From: Acidovorax sp. Leaf191
Lineage (GTDB): Bacteria > Pseudomonadota > Gammaproteobacteria > Burkholderiales > Burkholderiaceae_C
Reading direction: 5' to 3'
DNA length: 64,000 nt
Assembly (NCBI RefSeq): GCF_001424425.1
Contig: NZ_LMPT01000012.1
Location: forward strand, 176,601-240,600
Position numbers and translations under genes: made by a program. The notes under the pieces are model-generated. The model made no database searches. It saw only the letters and a list, made by a program, of their open reading frames with translations, and was not told the origin of the DNA. Of the stretch, positions 48,130-56,934 are shown piece after piece. Position 1 is the first letter of the stretch. Each line of letters opens with the position of its first letter.

Positions 48130-49185
48130 TCAGGCCGAGGCCGCCAGTTCCGGCGCGTCGGTGATACCCAGAAAGTGATCCAGCATGTGGAAGTGGTCCT
48201 CGAAGAACTCCTCTTCCATGCCTGCCAGTTCGGACAGCGGCGTCCACTGCACCTGCAGCGCATCGTCGTCCGCCTGGACCTTGGGGAACGCCGAGTTGCC
48301 CAGGTCGAAGTAGTGCGCATGCGTGAGCGTGCGGCCGCGCTGGCTGCGGTCGGGGTGGTCGAAGACGGCCACGGCCTGCAGCGCGGCGCGCATGGTGGCT
48401 TCGGGCAGGTCGCAGTGGGTTTCTTCCACCAGCTCGCGCAGGCAGGACTGCCAGACCGTTTCGCGCTGTTCGATGAAGCCGCCCGGCACGGCCAGCTGGC
48501 CCTTGCCGGGGGCGTGGGCGCGGCGGATGAGCAGCACGTGGTCCTGGCAGCGCAGCACGGCGTCGACCGTGACGAACACCGGAGGGTAGGGTGCAGCGGA
48601 CCAGGCCTCTCGGTAGCGGCGCAGCATGCGCCATTCTTCCTGCAGGGCCGGGTAGTGTAGGGTGTGGGCAAAGCGCTCCAGCGCGGTCAGCGTGCTGGGC
48701 GGAATCTCGGCCGCCAGCGGGGCCAGCGCTGCCTGCACCGTGGCGGGCGTGGCGCCGAAGTAGGCGTCGCGGATGGCGGTGGCGTCGATGCGGCCCTGGC
48801 GCTCCACGTGGATGAGCTGCCAGCCGGGGAAGGCGCTCAGGTAGCTGCTGGTGGCGTCCTTGAAGTGGCCCACCAGGCCGATGTTGGCATCGGCACCGGC
48901 GATCTCGGCCACGCCGCGGCGCACGGCCTGCACCCACACGGCCTCGTTGTAGTAGTCCCGCACGGGCAGCACGCGCACCCGGGCGCGGTCGGCCGCGGGC
49001 AGGGCTTCGTGCAGCATGGCCTCGCGTTCTTGCCAGGTGAAGGGGTTCTTGGGCGAGCGGGCCTGCCAGGCGGAGCCGACCACCACGATCACATTACGCG
49101 CGCTGTCGAGTGCGCGTTGCAGCAGGGCCAGATGGCCGGTGTGGACGGGCTCGAAGCGGCCGATGTAGATGGCGGTGTCGTGCAT
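48130..49185 (-). CDS. nadM: Bifunctional NMN adenylyltransferase / Nudix hydrolase
   Basis: Fuses a NadM-type adenylyltransferase making NAD from NMN (about 1-185) to an ADP-ribose-type Nudix hydrolase (about 200-345). The first domain has YIGRFEPVHTGHLALLQRAL with the HxGH site and a C-terminal RQGRIDATAIRDAYF. The second has a full Nudix box, GGFIEQRETVWQSCLRELVE followed by ET. The 351-residue length matches the known cyanobacterial and Francisella fusions. Last gene of the minus-strand NAD salvage group. Confidence 0.95.
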   Translation of the reverse strand: MHDTAIYIGRFEPVHTGHLALLQRALDSARNVIVVVGSAWQARSPKNPFTWQEREAMLHEALPAADRARVRVLPVRDYYNEAVWVQAVRRGVAEIAGADANIGLVGHFKDATSSYLSAFPGWQLIHVERQGRIDATAIRDAYFGATPATVQAALAPLAAEIPPSTLTALERFAHTLHYPALQEEWRMLRRYREAWSAAPYPPVFVTVDAVLRCQDHVLLIRRAHAPGKGQLAVPGGFIEQRETVWQSCLRELVEETHCDLPEATMRAALQAVAVFDHPDRSQRGRTLTHAHYFDLGNSAFPKVQADDDALQVQWTPLSELAGMEEEFFEDHFHMLDHFLGITDAPELAASA

Positions 49186-49215
49186 GTGTCTCCAGGCGGT
49201 TGAAGTGATCTGAGC

Positions 49216-49270
49216 CTCTACCGCTTGATGGGAGAGCGCTGCCAGCTACTGTTTTGATAGCGATTGTAAA
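49216..49270. repeat. Dispersed palindrome family B, copy 4
   Basis: AGCCTCTACCGCTTGATGGG, then AGAGCGCTGCCAGCTACTGT and TTTGATAGCGATTGTAAAA. It fills part of the 241-bp nadE-nadM gap. Confidence 0.7.
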
Positions 49271-49313
49271 AGGGCGTGCGGGGCTGCTCGGAAGCTGCTG
49301 AAAAACTGCGTCC

Positions 49314-49397
49314 ATTCATGCTGAGCCCTTCGGCAGGCCCAGGGCACGCGTTGTCGACGCGCGTTGCCCGGCTTCGACAGGCTCAGCCCGAACGGGC
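49314..49397. repeat. Dispersed palindrome family A, copy 4
   Basis: Left arm TTCATGCTGAGCCCTTCGGC, right arm GGCTTCGACAGGCTCAGCCC then GAACGG, with an inner GTTGTCGACGCGCG segment. Together with copy B4 it occupies most of the nadE-nadM gap. Confidence 0.8.
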
Positions 49398-49426
49398 GGG
49401 GTGCGTGGTACCGCCTGCGAATGTCG

Positions 49427-51127
49427 TCACACGTACTTTGCCGCGATCGGCATCTGCCGCCCGCTGCCGAACGCCCGGGGCCGAACGCGCAGTATGGGCG
49501 GGGCCTGGCGGCGCTTGTATTCGTTGCGCGCCACCATCATGCGCACGCGCTGCACCAGGGCGCGGCCGGCGTCGTCTTCTTGCAGGTTCGACACGAAGGT
49601 CTGCGCGGCGGTGAGTTCGGCGGTGGACAGGCGCTCGCCTTCGATCAAGAGCTTGAGCACTTCGTCCAGCACCGGGTAGGGCGGCAGGCTGTCCACGTCG
49701 CGCTGGCCGGGGGCCAGTTCGGCGGAGGGTTCCTTGTCGATGATGGCCACGGGGATCAGCTCGCGCCCGGCCTGCGCGTTGACGTGGCGCGAGAGCGCGA
49801 ACACTTCGGTCTTGTACAGGTCGCCGATGAGGCCCAGGCCGCCGTTGGTGTCGCCGTACAGCGTGCAGTAGCCCACCGAGATCTCGGACTTGTTGCCGGT
49901 GGTGAGCAGCAGGTGGCCGAAGGCGTTGGAGTATTCCATCAGCACCGTGCCGCGGATGCGCGCCTGCAGGTTTTCGAGCGGCAGGCCCGCCAGCGGCTGG
50001 TCGAACGATTGCCCGAACTGCTGCGCGTAGCCCGCCACCAGGTCTGCGATGGGGTGGGTGAACAGCTGCACGCCCAGGTTGCGGCACAGGGCCACCGAGT
50101 CGTCGACCGAGCCGCTGCTGGAGTAGCGCGAGGGCATGGTGATACCCACCACGTTCTCGGGGCCCAGCGCCTGTGCCGCCAGGGCCAGGGTGAGCGCGCT
50201 GTCGATGCCGCCCGAGCTGCCCACCACCACCTGCCGGAAGCCGCAGCGGCGCGCGTAGTCCTTGAGGCCCAGCATGATTTGCTGGCGGTAGAACTCCATG
50301 GTGGGAATGCCCTCGGCCGGCACGGGGGCCGGGGCCTGGCCGTCGCCCATGGAGAAGTGGCCGTTGTCGAACTGCAGGGTGCGCACGTCCTCCACGAAGC
50401 GGGGCGCCTCGAAGACGATGCCGGCATCGGGCTCGGCCGCAAACGACGCGCCGTCGTACACCAGCTGGTCGTGCCCGCCCACCTGGTTGACGTACAGGAT
50501 GGGCAGGCCGTGGCGGCGCGATGAGCCGCCGAAGATCTGGTGGCGCTGCTCGCGCTTGCCCACGTGGCTGGGGCTGGCGTTGATGCTGATCACCAGGTCC
50601 GGTGCGGCATCGCGCAGGCGCACGAAGGGGTTGGTGACGTAGTCGGCGCCGTGGTCGTTCCAGCCGTCTTCGCAGACCAGCAGGCCCACCTGGGCATTGC
50701 CCACGCGCAGCACCTTGGCCACGTCGGGGCCGGGCTCGAAGTGGCGGCGCTCGTCGAAGATGTTGTAGGTGGGCAGCAGCTGCTTGGCGTACGACAGCTT
50801 CACGGTGCCGCCCTGCAGCACCAGCAGGCTGTTGTGCAGCCGCTTGCCCGGCCCGCTGGCGCGCGTGGGCGTGCCCACCACCCAGTGCAGGGCAGGCAGC
50901 TCGGCCGATGCGGCCTGCAACGCAGCCACCCCGGCCTCCACGCGCTGCATGAACTCGGGCTCGTCCAGCATGTCGCCGGGGTAGTAGCCGCACAGCGAGA
51001 GTTCGCTGAACACGACGATATCGGACTGCTCGGCCGCGGCCTGCCGCGCGGCGGCCACCATGCGGTCGACATTGCCTTCGATGTCGCCGACGGTGATATT
51101 CAATTGAGCGATGGTGATGCGGAGCAT
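49427..51127 (-). CDS. nadE: Glutamine-dependent NAD+ synthetase
   Basis: Amidates nicotinate adenine dinucleotide to NAD+, using ammonia tunnelled from glutamine. The 566-residue product has a nitrilase-type glutaminase domain (about 1-260) with the catalytic Glu in VFSELSLCGYYPGD, Lys in LSYAKQLLPTY and Cys in GLLVCEDGWND. The synthetase domain (about 280-560) has the PP-loop VVGSSGGIDSALTLALAAQA. The ATG at 51127 is chosen, with AAGGA 11 bp before it; an in-frame ATG at 51139 is the alternative. Confidence 0.95.
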   Translation of the reverse strand: MLRITIAQLNITVGDIEGNVDRMVAAARQAAAEQSDIVVFSELSLCGYYPGDMLDEPEFMQRVEAGVAALQAASAELPALHWVVGTPTRASGPGKRLHNSLLVLQGGTVKLSYAKQLLPTYNIFDERRHFEPGPDVAKVLRVGNAQVGLLVCEDGWNDHGADYVTNPFVRLRDAAPDLVISINASPSHVGKREQRHQIFGGSSRRHGLPILYVNQVGGHDQLVYDGASFAAEPDAGIVFEAPRFVEDVRTLQFDNGHFSMGDGQAPAPVPAEGIPTMEFYRQQIMLGLKDYARRCGFRQVVVGSSGGIDSALTLALAAQALGPENVVGITMPSRYSSSGSVDDSVALCRNLGVQLFTHPIADLVAGYAQQFGQSFDQPLAGLPLENLQARIRGTVLMEYSNAFGHLLLTTGNKSEISVGYCTLYGDTNGGLGLIGDLYKTEVFALSRHVNAQAGRELIPVAIIDKEPSAELAPGQRDVDSLPPYPVLDEVLKLLIEGERLSTAELTAAQTFVSNLQEDDAGRALVQRVRMMVARNEYKRRQAPPILRVRPRAFGSGRQMPIAAKYV

Positions 51128-51188
51128 GGTGTCATTCATCCTTAGGTTCGAGTTCATCGGTGGCCGCCGACACTGGCGCTGCCCATGC

Positions 51189-51268
51189 CAGGGACGCCGA
51201 ACAAGGGCCGCCCCGCAGTGAGGGCGTCGTCCCCCTGGGGGGAAGGCGCGAAGCGACTCAGGGGGGCT
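51189..51268. repeat. Dispersed palindrome family C, copy 3
   Basis: GGGACGCCGAACAAGGGCCG, then CCCCGCAGTGAGGGCGTCGT and CCCCCTGGGGGGAAGGCGCG followed by AAGCGACTCAGGGGGGC. It fills the pncB-nadE gap and ends at the pncB stop codon. Confidence 0.75.
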
Positions 51269-51270
51269 TC

Positions 51271-52467
51271 TTATGCAACGTTGAAGACTTGGCGGAGGTA
51301 GGCCAGATAGGTTTCATCGTCGCACAGCGTCTTGCCCGGCGTGTCCGACAGCTTGGCCACCGCCTGGCCGTTGGCGCGGGTGAGCTTCATCACGATGTTC
51401 AGCGGCTTCATTTCAGGTGTGTCCCCCATGTCGTTGGTGAGGTGGGTGCCAATGCCAAAGCCCAGCTGCGTGCGGTCGCCGAAGTGGCGGTACAGCGACA
51501 GCGCCTTGGTGAGCGTGAGGCCGTCGGAGAACACCAGCCGCTTGGTGTTCGCGTCGATGCGCAGCTTGGCGTAGTGCGCCAGCGCCTTTTCGCCCCAGGC
51601 CACCGGGTCGCCCGAGTCGTGGCGCAGGCCGTCGAACAGCTTGGCGAAGTACAGGTCGAAGTCGGCCAGGAAGGCGTCCATGCCCACGGTGTCGGTCAAC
51701 GCGATGCCGAGGTCGCCGCGGTACTCCTGCACCCAGTCTTCCAGCGCGGCCTTTTGAAAGTCGCGCAGCCGCACGCCCAGCGCCTGGTAGCTTTGCAGGT
51801 ATTCGTGCGCCATGGTGCCGATGGGCACCAGGTTCAAATCGCGCGCCAGCAGCACGTTGCTCGTGCCCTTGAACCACTGGGGCGTTTGCTCTGCGAATGT
51901 CTTGACCACCTCGCGCTGCCAGTCGCCGCTGTAGCGGCGGCGCAGGCCGAAGTCGAACAGTTCGAAGGGGTGGCGCAGCGTGGCCTGCCGGGCCAGGTCC
52001 TGCAACTGCTGCACCTTGGCGGCCAGGCGCTCACGGCCGCTGGCCCGCGCTGCGGCGGCGTCGAAGCGGCGAAAGTACAGCTCGTTCACGATGGCCAGCA
52101 CGAAGATCTCGAAGCCCATCACGTGCACCTGGGGGCCGCGCGCGACGATGGTGAGCGTGTCGCCCTCGGCCCGCGCCTCGATGAAGCTGCGCTGGAACTG
52201 GAAGATGCGCAAGAAGTCGATGAAGTCGCTCTTGATGAAGCGCAGGCCGCCCAGGTAGTCCAGCTCGCCCTTGGTGAAGCGCAGCGAGCACAGGTGGTCG
52301 AGCTCTGCGTTCACCTCCGGCAGCAGTTCGGTCAGCGGGTACAGCGGTTGGTTGCGGCACACGAAGCGGTATTCGCTTTGCGTCTGCGGGTGACGGTGCA
52401 GCAGGGCCTGCCACATGGTGAACTTGTACAGGTCGGTGTCGAGCAGGCTGGTGATGATGCGGGTCAT
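51271..52467 (-). CDS. pncB: Nicotinate phosphoribosyltransferase
   Basis: Converts nicotinate and PRPP to nicotinate mononucleotide, with ATP phosphorylating an active-site His. The 398-residue bacterial-type enzyme starts [20 protein letters not shown]. It has the His region in [14 protein letters not shown] and the phosphate-binding [12 protein letters not shown]. Preceded by an AGGAGC ribosome site. It lies 46 bp after the nicotinamidase gene, so nicotinamide to nicotinate to NaMN is encoded in order. Confidence 0.95.
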   Translation of the reverse strand: MTRIITSLLDTDLYKFTMWQALLHRHPQTQSEYRFVCRNQPLYPLTELLPEVNAELDHLCSLRFTKGELDYLGGLRFIKSDFIDFLRIFQFQRSFIEARAEGDTLTIVARGPQVHVMGFEIFVLAIVNELYFRRFDAAAARASGRERLAAKVQQLQDLARQATLRHPFELFDFGLRRRYSGDWQREVVKTFAEQTPQWFKGTSNVLLARDLNLVPIGTMAHEYLQSYQALGVRLRDFQKAALEDWVQEYRGDLGIALTDTVGMDAFLADFDLYFAKLFDGLRHDSGDPVAWGEKALAHYAKLRIDANTKRLVFSDGLTLTKALSLYRHFGDRTQLGFGIGTHLTNDMGDTPEMKPLNIVMKLTRANGQAVAKLSDTPGKTLCDDETYLAYLRQVFNVA

Positions 52468-52513
52468 GGTGATGCTCCTGTTTTTGTAGCTGGTTGCGCT
52501 GGTTCAGCATGCG

Positions 52514-53488
52514 CTAGAGATACTCTGCACGAATCGAGTTGCCAAGTGTGCACTGCGGATCGGGAAGGAGTGCAGGGCGCAAAACGCAGCCATAGCCGTA
52601 GCTATTGCGAGTATTTGCAACGCCGCAGGCCGCCCGAGACCGCAGATGCACACGGCGCGATGATTCGTGCAGAGCGCGCATGGCGTCGAGGAAGGTCTGG
52701 TGCTGTGGTTCGAAGCCGCCCACGGGGCTCATGCAGTCGGTCAGCAGCACGATGTGGCTGGGCCGGGCGCCTGCCGCCTGCAGGCGGGGCAGGTGCTGCA
52801 CGATGTGCTCGGTGGTGGAGCGCACGCAGTGGCTGCTGGCTTCGCCGGCGATGAGGAGCAGGTCGGCGGTGTCGAGCGCCGCGAGCAGGCGGGTGTTGAG
52901 GGCGGTGTCCGGGTCGGCGGCGTCGACCACCTCGGCCCGGATGGCGCTGTAGTGCTCGGTCCAGGGGTTGGTGCCCTTGAACACGTTGTGCACCGCGCGC
53001 TGTTGCTGCAGCTGCCAGTCGCCGCAGGCGGCCAGCACGTCGGCATGCACGCCGTGGCCCCAGCTGCCGATCTCGCAGTGCACCGGCCAGACCATGAGCG
53101 TGTAGCGGCCCTGGGCTTCGAGCGCATCCAGGTAGGCCAGCGTGCGGGGCAACGCGGCGGCGCTGCGGGGCGTGAACGCGCCGCTGCGCACCTGGGCCGC
53201 CGTGATGGGGGTGAAGGGCGCGACGGCTGCGCCGCCTGCCTGCTGCCAGAACCCGGGATGGGCGATGTCGAAGCGCTGGTGCGAGTCGAGCGTGACGGTG
53301 ATGGCGTCAAACCGTGCGCCCTGCGTGCGGATGAACGCGGCCAGGCGCTGCATGTCGGCATGGGCGCCGGCCACCGGAAGGCTGGGCGCTGTGCGGCTGC
53401 CGCGGGGCTGGGCAGGCAGCCAGTCGGCAGGCAGGTCGCAGAAGTCGTTTTGCGGGTCGATCACCAGCAACTGGATGTGGCGGGACAT
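52514..53488 (-). CDS. pncA: Nicotinamidase (isochorismatase-like cysteine hydrolase)
   Basis: Deamidates nicotinamide to nicotinate, opening the salvage route. The 324-residue product has the catalytic Asp in LVIDPQNDFCDL, the metal motif TLDSHQRFDIAHPGF (Asp and two His), the WPVHCEIGSWG oxyanion segment and the nucleophilic Cys in AGEASSHCVRSTTEH. GAAGGAGA lies 4 bp before the ATG at 53488. The last ~53 codons are supplied by an inverted-repeat element (52523-52674), so the natural C-terminus has probably been replaced. The N-terminal 270 residues look complete, so activity is likely kept. Confidence 0.9.
   Translation of the reverse strand: MSRHIQLLVIDPQNDFCDLPADWLPAQPRGSRTAPSLPVAGAHADMQRLAAFIRTQGARFDAITVTLDSHQRFDIAHPGFWQQAGGAAVAPFTPITAAQVRSGAFTPRSAAALPRTLAYLDALEAQGRYTLMVWPVHCEIGSWGHGVHADVLAACGDWQLQQQRAVHNVFKGTNPWTEHYSAIRAEVVDAADPDTALNTRLLAALDTADLLLIAGEASSHCVRSTTEHIVQHLPRLQAAGARPSHIVLLTDCMSPVGGFEPQHQTFLDAMRALHESSRRVHLRSRAACGVANTRNSYGYGCVLRPALLPDPQCTLGNSIRAEYL
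52523..52674. repeat. 152-bp element with perfect 13-bp terminal inverted repeats inside pncA
   Basis: CTCTGCACGAATC (52523-52535) and GATTCGTGCAGAG (52662-52674) are exact inverse copies flanking a unique core that contains GCCATAGCCGTAGCTATTGC. It lies in the 3' end of pncA and encodes the tail of that protein. Non-coding mobile palindromic units (MITE or REP-like) have this form. I see no second copy in the window. Confidence 0.6.
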
Positions 53489-53520
53489 GGTCTTCTCCTT
53501 CGGGTGTTGAAGACAGTGTA

Positions 53521-53560
53521 GGGTTGTTAAATTAAAAATGCAACTAACTAAGATGCAACA
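53521..53560. promoter_or_regulatory. Candidate NrtR operator region
   Basis: AT-rich patch 33 bp before pncA in an otherwise GC-rich region. It has GTTG-N14-CAAC (53523-53544) and two direct copies of ATGCAAC (53538 and 53553). Position between pncA and nrtR suits NrtR binding; the exact operator form is unclear. Confidence 0.4.
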
Positions 53561-53665
53561 TGGTGTGTCGCCGCGAAGCGTGCGTATTGTGTGTGCGCTT
53601 GGGTTTTTGCATCTGCGGTGGTAGCCTTGTTCGTATATTGCTGCAATGAACTGTGTGATGGAGCC

Positions 53666-54343
53666 ATGAACAACGACCGTGCCCCTGCCGTGATCTGCAC
53701 CGTGGACGTGGTGCTGCTGACCCTGGAGCAGAGCCAGCTGAAGGTGGCCCTGGTGCGCCGTGAGCGGGCGCCGTTCGCCCAGGCGCTGGCCTTGCCCGGC
53801 GGCTACATCCATGCACAGGACGATGTGGACACGCAGGCCAGCGCCGCCCGCGTGCTGCGCGACAAGGCGGGCCTGGAGAGCCCGTACCTGGAGCAGTTGG
53901 CCACCTTCTCGGGCGCGGTGCGGGACCCGCGGGGCTGGTCCGTGGCGGTGGCGTACTGCGCGCTGGTGCCGCCCGAGACGCTGGCCCAGGCCGAGGGCCG
54001 CGTGGAGCTGGTGGCGGTGGATGCGTTGCCGCCCCTGCCGTTCGACCACCGCCAGATCATCGACACCGCCGTGGAGCGCGTGCGCAGCAAAAGCCAGTAT
54101 TCGTCGCTGCCCGTGCACCTGTGCGCCGAGCCCTTCACGCTGCCGCAATTGCAGGCGGTCTACGAAGCGCTGCTGGGCGAGGCCATCAACAAGGTGAGCT
54201 TTCGCCGCAAGGTAGACGAGCTGGCCATGCTGGAGCCCGTGCCCGGCGCCCTGCAGACGGGTGGTGCGCACCGGCCCGCACAGCTGTACCGGGTGCGGCC
54301 GGCGTACCGGCGCAGCCTGTCGCTGAGCGCGCGCGGCTTGTAG
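53666..54343 (+). CDS. nrtR: NrtR-type Nudix-related transcriptional repressor of NAD genes
   Basis: The 225-residue product joins a Nudix-fold sensor (about 10-145: VDVVLLTLEQSQLKVALVRR, ALALPGGYIHAQDDVDTQAS) to a winged helix (about 150-225: HLCAEPFTLPQLQAVYEALL, INKVSFRRKVDEL). The Nudix box is broken: where catalytic enzymes have RExxEE it reads RVLRDKAG, so the domain senses rather than cleaves ADP-ribose, as in characterised NrtR proteins. GGAG lies 5 bp before the ATG at 53666. Divergent from pncA-pncB-nadE-nadM, its probable regulon. Confidence 0.9.
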   Translation: MNNDRAPAVICTVDVVLLTLEQSQLKVALVRRERAPFAQALALPGGYIHAQDDVDTQASAARVLRDKAGLESPYLEQLATFSGAVRDPRGWSVAVAYCALVPPETLAQAEGRVELVAVDALPPLPFDHRQIIDTAVERVRSKSQYSSLPVHLCAEPFTLPQLQAVYEALLGEAINKVSFRRKVDELAMLEPVPGALQTGGAHRPAQLYRVRPAYRRSLSLSARGL

Positions 54344-54568
54344 GCAGTTTTTTGCCAGTGCCAAACTGCGGGCCCGGGCCATCGGTGTGCCGTGGGTGTT
54401 GCGCTGGGGCACGGTGGCAGAAAGTGTTGGACCGCCCCTGCAAAATCTGGCACAAACGCAGGCTTTGACGAGGGAGTGGCGTGCGCTGGCAGCCGCCCCG
54501 CCTGCAGCGGCGGCCCACGCCGTACCCATAACAAGCCGGCCACCCACGCTGGCACCCGAGGGAAATCC

Positions 54569-55813
54569 ATGTCTTTGCGGCTGAAATTCAACCTGGTGCT
54601 GGCAGCCGTGCTGCTGCTCGCACTGGTCGGTGCGGGAGCCTATGTGCATCGCTTCCTGCAGAAGTCGGCCATCGAGGAGGTGCAGCACAACTCGCAGATC
54701 ATGATGCACGCCGCCATGGCCATCCGGGACTACACCACCGAGCTGGTCAAGCCGCACCTGGACGTGACGCTGGCCGAGAAATTCCTGCCGCAGACCGTGC
54801 CCGCCTACGCCGCCACCGAAACCCTGCGCCGCCTGCAGGGCCGGTTTGCCGGCTACGAATACAAGGAGGCGGTGCTCAACCCCACCAACCTGCGCGACCG
54901 TGCCAACGAGTGGGAGGAGCGCATCATCAGCGACTTCCGCGAAGGCCGCGTGGACGTGAAGAAAGAGGTGACGGGCGAAGTGGGCGAGGGCATGCACCGC
55001 GCCATGTACGTGGCCCGGCCCATCACCATCAAGCAGGCCCAGTGCATGGCCTGCCACAGCACACCGGCTGCCGCGCCGCCGACCATGCTCAAGATCTATG
55101 GCGACAAGAACGGCTTTGGCTGGGGCATGAACGAGACGGTCGGCATCCAGGTGGTGAAGGTGCCGATGTACTTCCCGCTGGAGAAGGCGCGCCAGACCTT
55201 CTACACCGTGATGGGCGCGCTGCTGGCCAGCTTCGTGCTGTTGTTCGTGGTGCTCAACCTGTCGCTCTCGTCGCTGGTGATCGAGCCCATGGCCCGGCTC
55301 AACGCCAAGCTGGAGGACTTGGCCACCAAGGACTTCCTGACCGACCTGGTGAACCGCCGCCGGTTCTTCGAGCGGCTGGAAACCGAAATGGCCGACACGC
55401 GCATCAAGAAGAGCCACCTGTCGGTGGTGATGTTCGACATCGATTTCTTCAAGCGCATCAACGACACGTTCGGCCACGACTCGGGCGACGTGGTGCTCAA
55501 GAGCACTGCGCTGCGGGTGCGCGAACTGCTGCGCACCTCGGACTGCGCCGCACGCTTTGGCGGCGAGGAGTTCATCATCCTGCTCAAGGAAACGCCGGTG
55601 GACGCCGCGATGGCCATGGCCGAGGCGGTGCGCGCACGCATTGCCGGAGCGCCGTTCGATTCGGTGGGGCATGTGAGCGCAAGTTTTGGCGTGGCCACCT
55701 GGGACCACCACGAAGATGCCCACGCCCTCATCAAGCGTGCGGACACCGCGCTGTACGTGGCCAAGTCCAAGGGCCGCAACTGCGTGGTGCAGGCCGAGGA
55801 TGCCACAGCCTGA
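54569..55813 (+). CDS. Haem-sensor (DUF3365/Tll0287-like) diguanylate cyclase
   Basis: The 414-residue inner-membrane protein has TM1 (about 8-28) and a periplasmic DUF3365 domain (about 35-205). That domain has a c-type haem attachment motif CMACH (Cys159, Cys162, His163). TM2 spans about 212-238. The cytoplasmic GGDEF domain (about 250-412) has active site GGEEF (331-335) and an inhibitory I-site RTSD (322-325) five residues before it. It should synthesise c-di-GMP under control of haem redox or gas state, with product feedback. The 225-bp gap before it shows no other gene. Confidence 0.92.
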   Translation: MSLRLKFNLVLAAVLLLALVGAGAYVHRFLQKSAIEEVQHNSQIMMHAAMAIRDYTTELVKPHLDVTLAEKFLPQTVPAYAATETLRRLQGRFAGYEYKEAVLNPTNLRDRANEWEERIISDFREGRVDVKKEVTGEVGEGMHRAMYVARPITIKQAQCMACHSTPAAAPPTMLKIYGDKNGFGWGMNETVGIQVVKVPMYFPLEKARQTFYTVMGALLASFVLLFVVLNLSLSSLVIEPMARLNAKLEDLATKDFLTDLVNRRRFFERLETEMADTRIKKSHLSVVMFDIDFFKRINDTFGHDSGDVVLKSTALRVRELLRTSDCAARFGGEEFIILLKETPVDAAMAMAEAVRARIAGAPFDSVGHVSASFGVATWDHHEDAHALIKRADTALYVAKSKGRNCVVQAEDATA

Positions 55814-55921
55814 CCACCTCTGGAGCGCTGTGCTCAGGCCTGTGCAGGGCGCGGAGCGCAGCAGCCCGGCCGTGACTGCCTGCGTCGCGCCCCGTGGGCC
55901 CCGCGCTGCGACAACAGGTTC

Positions 55922-56374
55922 TCAGGCCGTCGTGGTCTTGGCTTCTTCGTAGGTCGCCAGGTATTCCTTGGCGAGCTGCGTCTTTTGCTTTTCGGTCAGC
56001 AGCTTGCCCGCCATCTGGAAGAACTTGTGTTCCTCTTCTTTCAGGTGGTGCTCGACCTTTTCGGCGAGCTTCTTGGCCAGCGGCAGCCACGCGGGCGTTG
56101 CAGGGTCGGCCTCTTCGATGGATTCCACCAGCTCATCGAGTTCGTGGTGTTCCGAGATCGCGTGGCGCGACAGATCCACGCCGGCATCGTGCGCCATCAG
56201 CGGAATGTAGAAATGCCGCTCTTCGCCCAGCTCGTGCGCGAGCAGTTCGGTTTTGAGCTGCTCGAACAGTTCGTGCCGCTCGGGCGTGTCGCCGCTGGTG
56301 TTGACCAGCTGCTTGCACAGCTCGCGTTGCCGTTCGTGGCTTTCGCGCAGTGCTTCAAAGATGTTGAGTGCCAT
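55922..56374 (-). CDS. Hemerythrin HHE domain protein
   Basis: The 150-residue four-helix bundle has di-iron ligand motifs spaced as in HHE proteins: ALRESHERQRELC, LLAHELGEERHFYIPL, HAISEHHELDELV and KVEHHLKEEEHKFF. Single-domain bacterial hemerythrins bind O2 or help repair iron centres after NO stress. It is convergent with a haem-sensor diguanylate cyclase, which raises a shared oxygen/redox theme. Preceded by a reasonable ribosome site. Confidence 0.9.
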   Translation of the reverse strand: MALNIFEALRESHERQRELCKQLVNTSGDTPERHELFEQLKTELLAHELGEERHFYIPLMAHDAGVDLSRHAISEHHELDELVESIEEADPATPAWLPLAKKLAEKVEHHLKEEEHKFFQMAGKLLTEKQKTQLAKEYLATYEEAKTTTA

Positions 56375-56423
56375 GGGAGTCCTGATTTCTTGTGTCGATC
56401 GTGGGGTGAAGCCGGCGGTGCGG

Positions 56424-56609
56424 TTACTTCAGCGCCTTGCGCGCTGCACCTACGCCCACGGCAGCAAGGATCACGAACACCACGGCGATGATCAGGAAGA
56501 TCACGAACAGCACCTTGGCAATGCCTGCGGCGCCGGCAGCCACGCCGGTGAAGCCCAGTGCGCCTGCAACCAGGGAGATCAGGGCAAAAATGATGGCGTA
56601 CTTCAGCAT
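56424..56609 (-). CDS. DUF1328 small membrane protein (YtjA-like)
   Basis: 61 residues with two membrane helices ([20 protein letters not shown] and [20 protein letters not shown]). AGGAGC lies 8 bp before the ATG at 56609. DUF1328 proteins are often stress-induced; the function is unknown. It lies 49 bp upstream of the hemerythrin gene on the same strand and may be its operon partner. The 325-bp gap to metK holds only the metK terminator. Confidence 0.9.
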   Translation of the reverse strand: MLKYAIIFALISLVAGALGFTGVAAGAAGIAKVLFVIFLIIAVVFVILAAVGVGAARKALK

Positions 56610-56775
56610 GATGGTCGCTCCTAGCGGGGGTTGAAGAGCAGCCCGGGGCTGCGTGAGGGTGTGCTGGAACGATACCGGCGGGGCCTGGGCACAGCCGTCA
56701 GCATGGGCGGGATGCGGGTGTAGGAGAGAGTCGCCGGGGCAAGGTTTGCGCGGACCTGGTGTTTGGTGAGCAGGC

Positions 56776-56810
56776 AAAAGAAAAGCCGCAACGCGGGGCG
56801 TTGCGGCTTT
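56776..56810 (-). terminator. metK terminator
   Basis: Stem GCCGCAACG / CGTTGCGGC followed on the minus strand by TTTTCTTTT. Confidence 0.88.
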
Positions 56811-56934
56811 GATGGGGACTGTTGGGGGGCCAGGATGCGGCGGCGGGTGTATCCGTACCTTGGTCTCCGTTCACATCGCTGCGCGATATGAGCTGCGCCC
56901 GAAGACCGATGCCGCGCGAGGAGCGCGGCGGGCT

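Noticed and set aside
52523..52674. Insertion sequence
   Set aside because: Has terminal inverted repeats but only 152 bp and no transposase; listed instead as a non-autonomous repeat element.
53489..55723. N-terminal ~740 codons of a 1069-codon minus-strand frame that ends with pncA
   Set aside because: The conserved nicotinamidase begins at ATG 53488 with a good ribosome site. The upstream part is antisense to nrtR and the diguanylate cyclase and looks random.
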